Assembly: GCA_910586775.1 (NCBI GenBank)
Contig: CAJUJN010000011.1
Location: forward strand, 1 to 64,000
Direction of reading: 5' to 3'
Source of the DNA: an uncultured Acetatifactor sp.
GTDB lineage: Bacteria > Bacillota > Clostridia > Lachnospirales > Lachnospiraceae
Length of the DNA: 64,000 nucleotides
Position 1 is the stretch's first letter. Every line of letters begins with the position of its first letter. Under the pieces are notes generated by a model. It was not told where the DNA came from, made no database searches, and saw only the letters and a list, made by a program, of their open reading frames with translations. The position numbers and the translations under genes were made by a program. Below, in pieces: positions 42,853 through 51,703 of the stretch.

Positions 42853-43551
42853 ATGAGTAATTACGATGTGAAGCAGGAGGTCACGGATAAGTACTCCCTG
42901 CGGGGCCGCGTATTTAACCGTCTTAGAGAGGATATTCTCAGCGGCAGGTACGAGGAGCATGAAGAATTGAGGGAAGTGGCCATCGGGGAGGAGATGGGCG
43001 TCAGCCGGACCCCTGTGAGGGAGGCATTCCGGCAATTGGAATTGGAAGGACTGATCCAGATTATCCCCAATAAGGGAGCCTATGTCACCGGCATCACGGA
43101 AAAGGATGTGAAGGACATCTATATGATCCGCTCCCTGTTGGAAGGGCTTTGCGCCAGATGGGCCACAGAGCATATTACGAAGGAACAGATGGAAGAGATG
43201 GAGGAAAACGTATATCTGGCCGAGTTCCATGCCAATAAGGGACATCTGGAGCAGCTTGCCGATCTGGATAACCGTTTTCACGATATTATATATGAGGCCT
43301 GCGACAGCAAGCTTCTGGAGCATCAGCTGAAGGATTTACATCAGTATGTGCTGCGGGTGCGCAGGAAGACGCTGGCAAATGCCGACAGAGGGCCGAAATC
43401 AAATGAAGAGCATAAGGAAATCATGGAAGCCATAAAAGCGGGAAACAGCGAACTGGCGGAACGGCTCGCGCACCAGCATATGATAAATGCCTATGAAAAT
43501 ATGGTGCGGAACGGTCTGCATGAAGCATATGTGAGGGAGGGGCTTGCATAG
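42853..43551 (+). CDS. GntR-family regulator with FCD domain
   Basis: A 232-residue protein. The N-terminal winged helix (LRGRVFNRLREDILSGRYE, IGEEMGVSRTPVREAFRQLE, IIPNKGAYVTG) is classic GntR. The all-helical C-terminal FCD domain (IRSLLEGLCARWATEH, LDNRFHDIIYEACDS, EHKEIMEAIKAGNSELAERL, HQHMINAY) contains the Asp/His metal and ligand residues. It lies between citrate synthase and isocitrate dehydrogenase genes and probably senses an organic acid. A palindrome over the promoter at 41162 is a likely target. Confidence 0.9.
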   Translation: MSNYDVKQEVTDKYSLRGRVFNRLREDILSGRYEEHEELREVAIGEEMGVSRTPVREAFRQLELEGLIQIIPNKGAYVTGITEKDVKDIYMIRSLLEGLCARWATEHITKEQMEEMEENVYLAEFHANKGHLEQLADLDNRFHDIIYEACDSKLLEHQLKDLHQYVLRVRRKTLANADRGPKSNEEHKEIMEAIKAGNSELAERLAHQHMINAYENMVRNGLHEAYVREGLA

Positions 43552-43678
43552 AGATTTATGAATACCGGCCGGATAGAAAATACCAGGTTGCAGAAAACTA
43601 TAAAAAAATATGTTCAGGAGTATAAACAGAAAGAACTGCTGTTTATTTACTATAAAATAAGAAAGTGAGGAGAGCGCA

Positions 43679-44887
43679 ATGGATAAGATAAAAATGACGA
43701 CCCCTCTGGTGGAGATGGACGGGGACGAGATGACCAGGATTCTCTGGCAGATGATCAAGGACGAACTGCTGCTTCCGTACATAGATTTGAAAACGGAATA
43801 TTACGATCTGGGGCTGGAGCACCGCAACACTACGAATGACCAGGTGACAGTAGATTCCGCCAATGCGACTCTGAAGTACGGTGTGGCTGTAAAATGTGCG
43901 ACCATCACCCCCAACGGTGCCAGGATGAAGGAATATGACCTGAAGGAAATGTGGAAGAGTCCCAACGGAACCATCCGGGCGATCCTGGACGGTACCGTAT
44001 TCCGCTCCCCTATTCTGGTTAAGGGAATCGTTCCTTATGTGGCCAACTGGACGAAGCCCATCACCATTGCCCGTCATGCCTACGGCGATGTATACAAAAA
44101 TACGGAAATCAAAGTACCCGGAGCCGGAAAAGCAGAGCTGGTATTCACGGCCGAAGACGGAACGGAGACAAGGGAGCTGATACATGAGTTCCAGGGACCC
44201 GGAATCCTTCAGGGCATTCATAATACGGAAAGATCCGTCAGCAGCTTTGCCAGGGCATGTTTTGAATATGCGGTGGATACAAAGCAGGATCTCTGGTTCT
44301 CCACCAAGGATACCATTTCCAAGAAGTATGACCATACTTTCAAGGATATCTTCCAGGAAATCTACGATGCCGAATACAAGGAGAAATTCGAGGCGCTCGG
44401 CATTGAGTATTTCTATACGTTGATTGATGATGCGGTAGCCAGAGTGATCCGTTCGGAAGGCGGCTTCATCTGGGCATGCAAGAATTATGACGGCGATGTG
44501 ATGTCAGATATGGTGGCTACAGCCTACGGTGATCTGTCTATGATGACTTCTGTGTTGGTGTCCCCCAGCGGTGTGTACGAGTATGAAGCGGCCCACGGAA
44601 CGGTGCAGCGTCATTACTACAAGCATCTGAAGGGAGAAGAGACCTCCACGAATTCTATCGCAACGATTTTTGCCTGGACAGGTGCCTTGAAAAAGAGGGG
44701 AGAACTGGATGGTATTGCGGAGCTTACCGCTTTTGCCGGGAAGCTGGAGCAGGCATGTATCAAGACAGTGGAAGACGGTAAGATGACAAAGAGTCTGTCC
44801 CTGATTTCTACCTGTGAGAATCCTGTTATTTTGAACAGTCTGGAATTCATTAAAGCGATTCGGGAGACTTTGGATTCCCTTCTGTGA
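43679..44887 (+). CDS. icd: NADP-dependent isocitrate dehydrogenase
   Basis: A 402-residue enzyme of the eukaryote-like homodimeric type: TPLVEMDGDEMTRILWQ at the N terminus, ANATLKYGVAVKCATITP, KSPNGTIRAILDGTVFRSPI with the substrate Ser and Arg, ENTEIKV-like IKVPGAG, and DVMSDMVATAYGDLSMMTS with the metal-binding Asp. AAHGTVQRHYYKH binds the cofactor. It oxidises isocitrate to 2-oxoglutarate with NADPH formation. With the citrate synthase and GntR genes it forms a glutamate-precursor unit. GTGAGGAG before the ATG is a good site, and a strong terminator follows. Confidence 0.95.
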   Translation: MDKIKMTTPLVEMDGDEMTRILWQMIKDELLLPYIDLKTEYYDLGLEHRNTTNDQVTVDSANATLKYGVAVKCATITPNGARMKEYDLKEMWKSPNGTIRAILDGTVFRSPILVKGIVPYVANWTKPITIARHAYGDVYKNTEIKVPGAGKAELVFTAEDGTETRELIHEFQGPGILQGIHNTERSVSSFARACFEYAVDTKQDLWFSTKDTISKKYDHTFKDIFQEIYDAEYKEKFEALGIEYFYTLIDDAVARVIRSEGGFIWACKNYDGDVMSDMVATAYGDLSMMTSVLVSPSGVYEYEAAHGTVQRHYYKHLKGEETSTNSIATIFAWTGALKKRGELDGIAELTAFAGKLEQACIKTVEDGKMTKSLSLISTCENPVILNSLEFIKAIRETLDSLL

Positions 44888-44918
44888 AGAAAATAAGGGA
44901 TATGGCATGAAATGGCGA

Positions 44919-45280
44919 TTACAGAATGTCTGGTCCCGTCATAAAAGACAGGACGCTGCTCCTGGTATACCATTGGGGGCGGCGTTCTGTTTTTTTGCGG
45001 AGGGCATCGGGAAGAGGGAGTGCCGTGATTTTCTCTTCGCATTTTCTCAGGTCATTTTCTTTTTTGCGAATCCGTGCCTGTTCTTCTTTCTTTGTCTTCC
45101 AGTCCAGTTTGCTTTCGGATTTCGTTGCTTTGAGGCCGGCTGCCAGTACTGCCGTGCTATTGCCGGGACGCGGAATCCCGGCAGCATACGGACCGGAACC
45201 GGTATTCGTGCCGGCTGCGGTATTTGCGTTGAAACCGGTATTTGTGCCGAAGGGGGCATTTGGGGGTTGAGCAGGTACCT
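44919..45280 (-). pseudogene. Relic of an ABC-F ATPase C terminus
   Basis: On the minus strand a frame from about 45280 down to a stop at 44919 reads SKLDWKTKKEEQARIRKKEN then DLRKCEEKITAL. This is the charged C-terminal coiled coil seen in ABC-F ribosome-protection ATPases. An Asn/Thr/Gly-rich low-complexity stretch precedes it. An in-frame TAA cuts it off upstream and no ATPase domain remains. It overlaps the icd terminator in antisense. Confidence 0.5.
44948..44997 (+). terminator. Terminator after icd
   Basis: ACAGGACGCTGCTCC pairs over 15 positions (three G-U) with GGGGCGGCGTTCTGT, followed by a run of seven T. Confidence 0.85.
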
Positions 45281-45575
45281 CTACTTATTTTCAATGAACG
45301 CTTTGCATATATTTTGACAGGAAAGTATCATGATATCGATGTCCGTCCTTTCATTGCGGTTTATGTATCCTTCCCATTTTATTGCAGACATTACAATTTG
45401 TCCAGAGGAAACCGCGCAGTCAAAACGAGTGTTCATGCTCAATGCCTGGCCGCGGTAAGCAGGACTGTTGTGTAATTTATCCGGCAGAAACAAGAGAAAG
45501 GGAGAACTGTGGCGGTTTGCCAGGGAACAGAAGACTTGCCGGGAAAAATGGACAAAAACCGGTCAATGGAAATCA
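45281..45575. other. Intergenic region between ABC-F relic and rex
   Basis: About 300 bp. A 70-codon minus-strand frame at 45281-45493 has no clear ribosome binding site or homology, and it may be more debris. I see no other gene. Confidence 0.35.
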
Positions 45576-45604
45576 TTGACAGGAATTTAACATTTTGCTA
45601 TGAT
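45576..45604 (+). promoter_or_regulatory. Near-consensus promoter for rex
   Basis: TTGACA at 45576-45581, a 17-base spacer and TATGAT at 45599-45604. Transcription would start about 40 bases before the gene. No TTGTTAA-type Rex box is obvious here. Confidence 0.8.
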
Positions 45605-45651
45605 AAATAAAGTGGTGCATTGTTTGTCATGCATAAATGGAGGTAGAGGAG

Positions 45652-46311
45652 TTGGAAGAGAAGGAAATATCACAGGCCGTCATCGGGCGTCTTCCCAGGT
45701 ACTTCCGATATCTGGGGGAACTGAAGGACCAGGGAGTGGAGCGGATATCTTCTCAGGACTTAAGCGGGCTGATGAAGGTAACGGCATCTCAGATCCGGCA
45801 GGATTTCAATAATTTCGGCGGCTTTGGACAGCAGGGGTACGGCTATAACGTAGAGTATCTGTATAATGAAATCGGCAAAATCCTTGGTTTGGACAGAGAG
45901 CATAATTTTATCATAGTAGGTGCCGGAAATCTGGGCCGTGCTCTGGGGAATTACCTGAATTTTGAGAGGCGGGGGTTCATTTTCCGGGGGATGTTCGATT
46001 ACAATCCGGAACTGGTAGGGATGAAGGTCCGGGGAGTCAGCGTGATGCCGATGGAGGAGATGGAACGGTTTGTCAGAGAAAATGATATCGATATTGCGGT
46101 TTTGACCATACCAAAAACCGGAGCGGTTTCGGTAGCGGAGAAATTGGTACAGACAGGGATTCGCGCTATCTGGAATTTCGCTCATGTGGACCTGAATGTT
46201 CCGGAGGGAATTCAGGTGGAAAATGTCCATCTGTCAGACAGCCTTATGAAGTTGTCCTACAATATCCGAAAGGGACAGGGTTCGGAGGATGACGGGGAAG
46301 GCGGGACGTAG
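45652..46311 (+). CDS. rex: Redox-sensing transcriptional repressor Rex
   Basis: A 219-residue protein. TTG 45652 is chosen over ATG 45637 because GGAGG at 45639-45643 lies within the longer frame and sits eight bases before the TTG. The protein then begins MEEKEISQAVIGRLPRYFRY, the usual Rex start. The winged helix contains TASQIRQDFNNFGGFGQQGYGY. The Rossmann domain has IIVGAGNLGRALGNYL (GxGxxG), VLTIPKTGAVSVAEKLV and IWNFAHVDLNVPEGI. It senses the NADH/NAD+ ratio and represses fermentation genes. Confidence 0.95.
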   Translation: MEEKEISQAVIGRLPRYFRYLGELKDQGVERISSQDLSGLMKVTASQIRQDFNNFGGFGQQGYGYNVEYLYNEIGKILGLDREHNFIIVGAGNLGRALGNYLNFERRGFIFRGMFDYNPELVGMKVRGVSVMPMEEMERFVRENDIDIAVLTIPKTGAVSVAEKLVQTGIRAIWNFAHVDLNVPEGIQVENVHLSDSLMKLSYNIRKGQGSEDDGEGGT

Positions 46312-46441
46312 AAATCACGATTCCCAACAGGATACAGGGATTGAAGCGTTCCCTGCAGAAAGATAAAATCAGGCTGTCGGATACTGTCAACAGGCAGACA
46401 AATCCGGCGGCAGCGGTAAATTTGACGGGAGGCGTACATAC

Positions 46442-47077
46442 ATGAGCAGGCTGGACGGAAATCAGCGGGATTCCTTTTCGAAGGCGTTGGAAGGGAAGAA
46501 GATTCCCATTCTTACATTGGATAATAAGTGGTACCATCTTTTCACGGAGGAAAAGCGGCAGGAAGTTACCGAGCTGGAGCATCAGCTGAATACTCTTTTA
46601 AAGCAGCAGGGCAAACTTAACAATGAGATTAAGGATATCAAGAGATTAAAAAAGAAACTGATGGGAGAGATTGTCTCTCTGGTGGATGAGGCAGGCCAGG
46701 AAGAGGAATCGGAAAATGCCCGTAAAATCGAGCAGAGCAAAATGAAGGTAGAGGAGTGCAACGAACTGTTGGAGAGCCGCCAGGATGAGCTACTGGATCT
46801 GCCGAAGCAGATTGAGCAGGCGAATTTTCAGCTGATGCTGGCCACCATGGACTGCTGTTACGATACCATGAAGGAAAATGCGGAAGAAATTCAGGACATC
46901 GCCCAGTGGGTATCGGAAATCCGCGTGGAACTGAAGAAAAAGCTGGTCAGGAAGCAGGAAATGGAGCAGCGCAACCATGCGATTTATTCGTATATGCATG
47001 ACGTGTTCGGGGCGGAGGTCATCGACATATTTGACCTGCAGTACAATCCCGATGAGCAGCCCCCGACTGCTCCGTAA
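46442..47077 (+). CDS. Coiled-coil protein of unknown function
   Basis: A 211-residue soluble protein. It starts MSRLDGNQRDSFSKALEGKK with the segment ILTLDNKWYHLFTEEKRQEV. A long coiled coil from about residue 40 to 185 is rich in Lys, Glu and Leu, with a break near QLMLATMDCCYDTM. The end is acidic and Pro-rich (FDLQYNPDEQPPTAP). I do not recognise a named family, though such proteins occur beside rex in Lachnospiraceae. GGGAGG upstream supports the start. It lies between Rex and Nnr. Confidence 0.7.
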   Translation: MSRLDGNQRDSFSKALEGKKIPILTLDNKWYHLFTEEKRQEVTELEHQLNTLLKQQGKLNNEIKDIKRLKKKLMGEIVSLVDEAGQEEESENARKIEQSKMKVEECNELLESRQDELLDLPKQIEQANFQLMLATMDCCYDTMKENAEEIQDIAQWVSEIRVELKKKLVRKQEMEQRNHAIYSYMHDVFGAEVIDIFDLQYNPDEQPPTAP

Positions 47078-47247
47078 GAGAATCCGGCCCGGGGGAACGC
47101 TGTTGTTCAGTGAATCGTTAAAGGAGTGTTAAAGGAAGCATAAATAGAGAATAAGTTGACGATATTCCAGGTATGTGAGAGCCGGATGGCTTTCAGCATG
47201 ACAGCATAACACCGTGCGCCGTACAGAAGACGGCAGGAGCGTACAAA

Positions 47248-48729
47248 ATGAAATATTTGGTGTCTGCGTCCGAGATGAGGCGCTATGATAACAATACAAT
47301 AGAAAGAATCGGGATTCCGGCATGTGTTCTTATGGAGAGGGCAGCACTTGCGGCAGCAGAAGCGGCGGAAGCATATTGTGCCGGGGCGGAAGGCAGAAAA
47401 TCCGCGCTCATCATGGCCGGAATGGGCAATAACGGAGGGGACGGGCTGGCGGCCGCCAGGCTCCTTTCCGAAAAAGGATACCGGGTGGAGGTCTGGTGCG
47501 TGGGAAACTGCGGGAGGGCTTCCGAACAGTGGAAGCAGCAGAGGGCAATCCTGGAAAACTATCCTGTGGAATTTGCGAAAAGGCCTGTGAGGGCAGAGTA
47601 TACGGTTCTGCTGGATGCCCTGTTCGGCGTGGGGCTCTCCAGGGAAGTCTCAGGGGAATATGAAGAGGCTGTGCGTATTTTTAACGGCCTGGAAGGCCGG
47701 AAGATTGCCCTGGACCTGCCCAGCGGGATTGATTCCGATACGGGGAAAGTCTGGGGATGTGCAGTAAAGGCCGATGATACGGTTACGTTCGGATTCTGCA
47801 AGAAGGGACTGATGATGTATCCGGGATACGGATATGCAGGGAGGATTGTCACGGCTGAAATCGGGATTTCCGAGAGGAGTTTTTACGGGGAAGTGCCCGA
47901 TATGTACGCATATGATGAGGAGCCGATATCCCTGATGCCGAAACGCGACAGCGGCGGAAATAAGGGAACTTTCGGAAAGGTGCTTCTTGTGGCGGGAAGC
48001 ATGAACATGGCTGGGGCGGCAGTGCTGGCGGCAAGGGCGGCTTACCGGGCCGGGGCAGGCATGGTGAAGGTGCTGTCCGCGGAGGAAAACAGAAGCATTA
48101 TACAGCAGGCGGTTCCGGAGGCGCTTTTCGGCACATGGGGGCTTCTGGCGGAGAGCATGGAATGGGCGGACGTCATTGCCATAGGTCCAGGCCTGGGTAA
48201 AAGGGATGCAGCGCGGCAATGTCTGGAACTGGTAATCAGGGAAAGCCAAAAGCCGCTGTTGGTGGATGCTGACGGATTGAATCTTCTTGCGGAGGACGCT
48301 GTTCTGAGGGATGTACTGGCGGGACAGGGAGCGGCAGGCAGACAGGTCATAGTGACTCCGCATGTGGGAGAACTGGCAAGGCTTACCGGAAAAACGGCTG
48401 CCGTATGTAAAGAAGATTTACCGGGAACCGGCAGAGGTCTGGCGGAAACGATTCACGGGGTGGTGGCGGCGAAAGATGCCAGGACATTCATCTGTAAAGA
48501 GGAACATGCCGTCTGCATGAATCTGAGCGGTAACTGCGGCATGGCCACGGCCGGAAGCGGGGATGTGCTGGCAGGCATCATCGCGGGACTGCTGGCTCAG
48601 GGAATGGAAGCCTTTGATGCGGCGGCTGTGGGAGCGTATGTCCATGGGCTGGCCGGGGACAGGGTGTCGCGGGAGAAAGGAAAATATGCCTGTATGGCAT
48701 GGGATATAGTGGAAGCGGCAGGATGCTGA
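47248..48729 (+). CDS. nnr: Bifunctional NAD(P)HX epimerase/dehydratase
   Basis: A 493-residue enzyme that repairs hydrated NADH and NADPH. The N-terminal YjeF-type epimerase domain (about 1-210) has MRRYDNNTIERIGIPACVLMER near its start, then MGNNGGDGLAAARLL and ALDLPSGIDSDTGKV. The C-terminal ribokinase-like dehydratase domain has KGTFGKVLLVAGSMNMAGAAV, LLVDADGLNLL, VTPHVGELARLTG and GNCGMATAGSGDVLAGIIAGLLAQG with the catalytic Asp. Position near rex fits a nicotinamide-cofactor theme. Confidence 0.95.
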   Translation: MKYLVSASEMRRYDNNTIERIGIPACVLMERAALAAAEAAEAYCAGAEGRKSALIMAGMGNNGGDGLAAARLLSEKGYRVEVWCVGNCGRASEQWKQQRAILENYPVEFAKRPVRAEYTVLLDALFGVGLSREVSGEYEEAVRIFNGLEGRKIALDLPSGIDSDTGKVWGCAVKADDTVTFGFCKKGLMMYPGYGYAGRIVTAEIGISERSFYGEVPDMYAYDEEPISLMPKRDSGGNKGTFGKVLLVAGSMNMAGAAVLAARAAYRAGAGMVKVLSAEENRSIIQQAVPEALFGTWGLLAESMEWADVIAIGPGLGKRDAARQCLELVIRESQKPLLVDADGLNLLAEDAVLRDVLAGQGAAGRQVIVTPHVGELARLTGKTAAVCKEDLPGTGRGLAETIHGVVAAKDARTFICKEEHAVCMNLSGNCGMATAGSGDVLAGIIAGLLAQGMEAFDAAAVGAYVHGLAGDRVSREKGKYACMAWDIVEAAGC

Positions 48730-49047
48730 GGCCTTCGGCCGGATGATTTTGCTTCGGATGAAATAGCCATATTACAGACAACCGAGTATGGCACATTTCT
48801 GAAATTCATTCATATAATATGTTTATCGGAAGCAATCTCTTCGCTTCCGATAAAAGGCGTGACCTTTGCGCCGCATTCAGCTACAGGAAGCTGCATTTGC
48901 TTCCTATAGCTGATAAGGAGCCTTTTGAGAGGTTCATGCCTGTCCCACATTTCCGGCGGAAAATAGGGGTCACAAGTGAATAACTCCCTCAAAACTGGTA
49001 AAACTATCCTACAAATAACATTTTTGTGGAATGGATTTGGAGGCAAA
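48730..49047. other. Intergenic region between nnr and mazF
   Basis: About 320 bp. It holds copy 2 of the two-hairpin repeat and no gene or antitoxin frame that I can support. Confidence 0.6.
48823..48913 (-). repeat. Two-hairpin dispersed repeat, copy 2
   Basis: Read on the minus strand it matches copy 1 at 7677-7769 over about 91 bp. The outer stem is longer here (TCAGCTATAGGAAGC with GCTTCCTGTAGCTGA, 15 bp with one G-U). The second stem is identical. Linker differences are concentrated after GGCGCAAAG and in the loops. Confidence 0.75.
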
Positions 49048-49389
49048 ATGAGAAGAGGAGATGTATATTATGCGGATCTCAGACCGGTGGTCGGGTCGGA
49101 ACAGGGCGGTATCAGGCCGGTGCTGATCATTCAGAACGATGTTGGCAACAAGCACAGCCCTACGGTCATATGCGCCGCAATTACTTCCAAGATGAACAAG
49201 GCGAAGCTGCCTACGCATATTGAATTAAATGCCACACTGTATGATATGGATAAAGATTCCGTGGTTCTGCTGGAGCAGCTTCGGACGATTGATAAAAAGC
49301 GTCTGAAAGATAAAGTGTGCCATCTGGACGGGGACATCATGCGGCGGGTAAACAGGGCATTGATGGTCAGCCTGGAGCTGGATACATAA
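49048..49389 (+). CDS. mazF: MazF-family endoribonuclease toxin
   Basis: A 113-residue protein. MRRGDVYYADLRPVVGSEQGGIRPVLIIQND is the conserved start, with Arg in the active-site loop. KHSPTVICAAITSK supplies the catalytic Thr, and DSVVLLEQLRTIDKKRL and DIMRRVNRAL complete the fold. It is the EndoA/NdoA-like mRNA interferase of Firmicutes. GGAGG is only four bases before ATG 49048. No MazE-type antitoxin gene lies directly upstream, where there is a repeat-bearing gap. In many Clostridia the antitoxin is adjacent, so this looks orphaned or uses a distant partner. Confidence 0.9.
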   Translation: MRRGDVYYADLRPVVGSEQGGIRPVLIIQNDVGNKHSPTVICAAITSKMNKAKLPTHIELNATLYDMDKDSVVLLEQLRTIDKKRLKDKVCHLDGDIMRRVNRALMVSLELDT

Positions 49390-49401
49390 TTCAGCCTCTT
49401 C

Positions 49402-49430
49402 TTGACGAACGGAACGGGAAATGGTATATT
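49402..49430 (+). promoter_or_regulatory. Promoter for the CNNM/CorC gene
   Basis: TTGACG at 49402-49407 and TATATT at 49425-49430 are 17 bases apart, about 70 bp before the gene. Confidence 0.6.
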
Positions 49431-49499
49431 TATGTAGTATTTCAGGGACAATGTCCCCTGAGGAAACAATAAGAAAGGAATTTGGAGGAAAGGAACGAA

Positions 49500-50879
49500 A
49501 TGGACGACGACGGGCCTACTGCCAGTATTATCTGTTTTGCAGCATTGCTTTTGATCGACATGTTTTTCTATGGTTTTGGAGCGGCTATAACAGCTCTGAA
49601 CGAGAAAGAGGTGGAAAGGAGGGCCGAGGAGGAAAAGGACAGGAAGTCGATCAGGCTGAGGAAGATCATCAGCAATCCTGCAGAATACGAAGATACCGTG
49701 CAGCTGATCACGATTCTGATCAATATCGTGATCGGGGCGGTGCATCTGGGACTATTGCTGCGGAATCTGTCCGGAGGGCTGCAGTTTGTGGCAAAGCATC
49801 AGCTGAAGCTGGATACAGTACCGGCGGAAGCCATAGTGGTACTGGCAGCAATATTTTCCGCGCTGTTGCTTTTATACATAACCCTTACCCTGGGAGTCCT
49901 GCTTCCCAAGACGGTTGCGTCCAGAGCGCCTGAAAAATGGGCGTATCTCTGTATTACTCCGGTTTATTTTCTGATGAAGGCGCTGATGCCCTTTACGGGG
50001 CTGGTCAGGATTACCACAAAAGGAATTCTGAGAATATTCGGCATTCACGGGAATGCGGGAGAGGCGGACGTGACGGAGGAAGAGATTATTAATATGGTCA
50101 ATGAAGGCCATGAACTGGGAGTCATCCAGGCCAGTGAGGCGGAGATGATTTCCAATATCTTTGAGCTCGGAGATAAGGAAGCCCAGGATATCATGACAAA
50201 CCGGAAGAGCATCGTTGCGATTGATGCGGATATGAGCCTGCAGGATGCCATTACCTTTATGATGGAGGGGAATAACAGCAGATATCCTGTTTATGAGGAA
50301 AATATCGACCATATCATAGGCATTTTGCATCTGAAGGATGCCCTGCGCTATCATGCGGATGCGGGTAACTTCAGTACACCTCTCAAGAACCTGGAGGGTC
50401 TGATGCGGGAGCCTGTGTTCATTCCGCAGACCAGGAAGATAGATGAGCTGTTTCGCGAGATGCAGGCCGGGAAGCAGCAGATGGTTGTGGTTATAGATGA
50501 GTACGGGCAGACGGACGGACTTGTGGCGATGGAAGATATTCTGGAGGAAATCGTCGGCAATATTCTGGACGAGTATGATGAGATCAGCGAGCACATAGAG
50601 GAGAAAGGCAATGACGAATATGTCATGGAGGGCATGACACCTCTGGAAGAACTGGAAGAACGTTTCGGGATTTCCTTTGAGGATGAGGAATTCGAGACAC
50701 TGAACGGATTCCTGATTTCCAGACTGGACAGGATACCGGAGCCGGACGAACAGTTTAATGTAGATTACTGCGGTTATAATTTTAAGATATTGTCGGTTGA
50801 AAATAAGATGATTACGAGCGTACTGGTGACGAAACTGCCGGAAACGGATTCGGCACTTGAATGTGAAGAGAAAAAGTGA
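49500..50879 (+). CDS. CNNM/CorC-type membrane protein (hemolysin family)
   Basis: A 459-residue protein. Residues 1-190 form the DUF21/CNNM membrane domain with four helices (ASIICFAALLLIDMFFYGFG, ITILINIVIGAVHLGLLL, LTLGVLLPKTVA). A pair of CBS domains follows (IMTNRKSIVAIDADMSLQDAITFM, RYPVYEENIDHIIGILHLKDAL, QMVVVIDEYGQTDGLVAMEDILEEIVG). A CorC/HlyC transporter-associated domain ends the chain. Such proteins take part in Mg2+/Na+ or Co2+ transport. ATG 49500 has GGAGG eleven bases upstream; TTG 49482 is an alternative. Confidence 0.85.
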   Translation: MDDDGPTASIICFAALLLIDMFFYGFGAAITALNEKEVERRAEEEKDRKSIRLRKIISNPAEYEDTVQLITILINIVIGAVHLGLLLRNLSGGLQFVAKHQLKLDTVPAEAIVVLAAIFSALLLLYITLTLGVLLPKTVASRAPEKWAYLCITPVYFLMKALMPFTGLVRITTKGILRIFGIHGNAGEADVTEEEIINMVNEGHELGVIQASEAEMISNIFELGDKEAQDIMTNRKSIVAIDADMSLQDAITFMMEGNNSRYPVYEENIDHIIGILHLKDALRYHADAGNFSTPLKNLEGLMREPVFIPQTRKIDELFREMQAGKQQMVVVIDEYGQTDGLVAMEDILEEIVGNILDEYDEISEHIEEKGNDEYVMEGMTPLEELEERFGISFEDEEFETLNGFLISRLDRIPEPDEQFNVDYCGYNFKILSVENKMITSVLVTKLPETDSALECEEKK

Positions 50880-50951
50880 TATGATAAAGCCCGGCTGGTT
50901 AATATAAAATGAAAAGATTACAGAAAAACAGAGAGAAAGAGGAGAAAATGT

Positions 50952-51683
50952 ATGTCAGGACATTCAAAATTTGCCAATATTAAACATAAAAAGGAAAAAA
51001 ACGATGCGGCGAAGGGCAAAATCTTTACGATTATAGGAAGGGAAATTGCCGTGGCAGTAAAGGAAGGCGGTCCCGATCCGAATAATAACTTCAAGCTTGC
51101 AACCGTTGTCGCCAAGGCGAAGGCCAATAACATGCCCAACGACACCATTGAGAGAGGCATCAAGAAGGCTGCCGGGGATGTAGGCAATGTAAATTATGAG
51201 TATGTGACTTACGAGGGATACGGTCCCAACGGAATCGCAATCATTGTGGATGCGCTTACGGATAATAAGAACCGCACGGCGGCGAATGTGAGAAGCGCAT
51301 TTACGAAGGGACAGGGAAATGTGGGGACTCCCGGCTGCGTCTCATTTATGTTCGATAAAAAAGGACAGATTATCATTGACAGGGAAGAATGCGACATGGA
51401 AGCGGATGACCTGATGATGACGGCGTTGGATGCGGGAGCAGAAGATTTTAACGAAGAAGAGGACAACTATGAGATACTGACGGACCCTGATAATTTCGAG
51501 GAGGTCCGCAAAGCCCTGGAGGATGCGGGAATTCCCATGATGAGCGCGGAAGTTACCATGATTCCGCAGAATTATGTGGAACTGACCGATGAGACTGCGA
51601 TCAAGAATCTTCAGAAGACGCTGGATCTGTTGGATGACGATGACGATGTTCAGGCAGTATACCATAACTGGGATGAAGAGTAA
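50952..51683 (+). CDS. yebC: YebC/PmpR-family regulator
   Basis: A 243-residue protein. It begins MSGHSKFANIKHKKEKND and has the family blocks FTIIGREIAVAVKEGGPDP, NMPNDTIERGIKKAAGD, YEGYGPNGIAIIVDALTDN and an acidic C terminus. Recent work links YebC proteins to translation of proline-rich stretches as well as to transcription control. It is a single gene 72 bp after CNNM, with AGGAG before the start. Confidence 0.9.
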   Translation: MSGHSKFANIKHKKEKNDAAKGKIFTIIGREIAVAVKEGGPDPNNNFKLATVVAKAKANNMPNDTIERGIKKAAGDVGNVNYEYVTYEGYGPNGIAIIVDALTDNKNRTAANVRSAFTKGQGNVGTPGCVSFMFDKKGQIIIDREECDMEADDLMMTALDAGAEDFNEEEDNYEILTDPDNFEEVRKALEDAGIPMMSAEVTMIPQNYVELTDETAIKNLQKTLDLLDDDDDVQAVYHNWDEE

Positions 51684-51703
51684 GAAGCAGAGAGGAATTT
51701 TAT

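Noticed and set aside
44907..45317. Long + strand frame after icd
   Set aside because: It covers the icd terminator and reads as low-complexity Phe/Cys sequence without a ribosome binding site; the minus strand here is an ABC-F relic.
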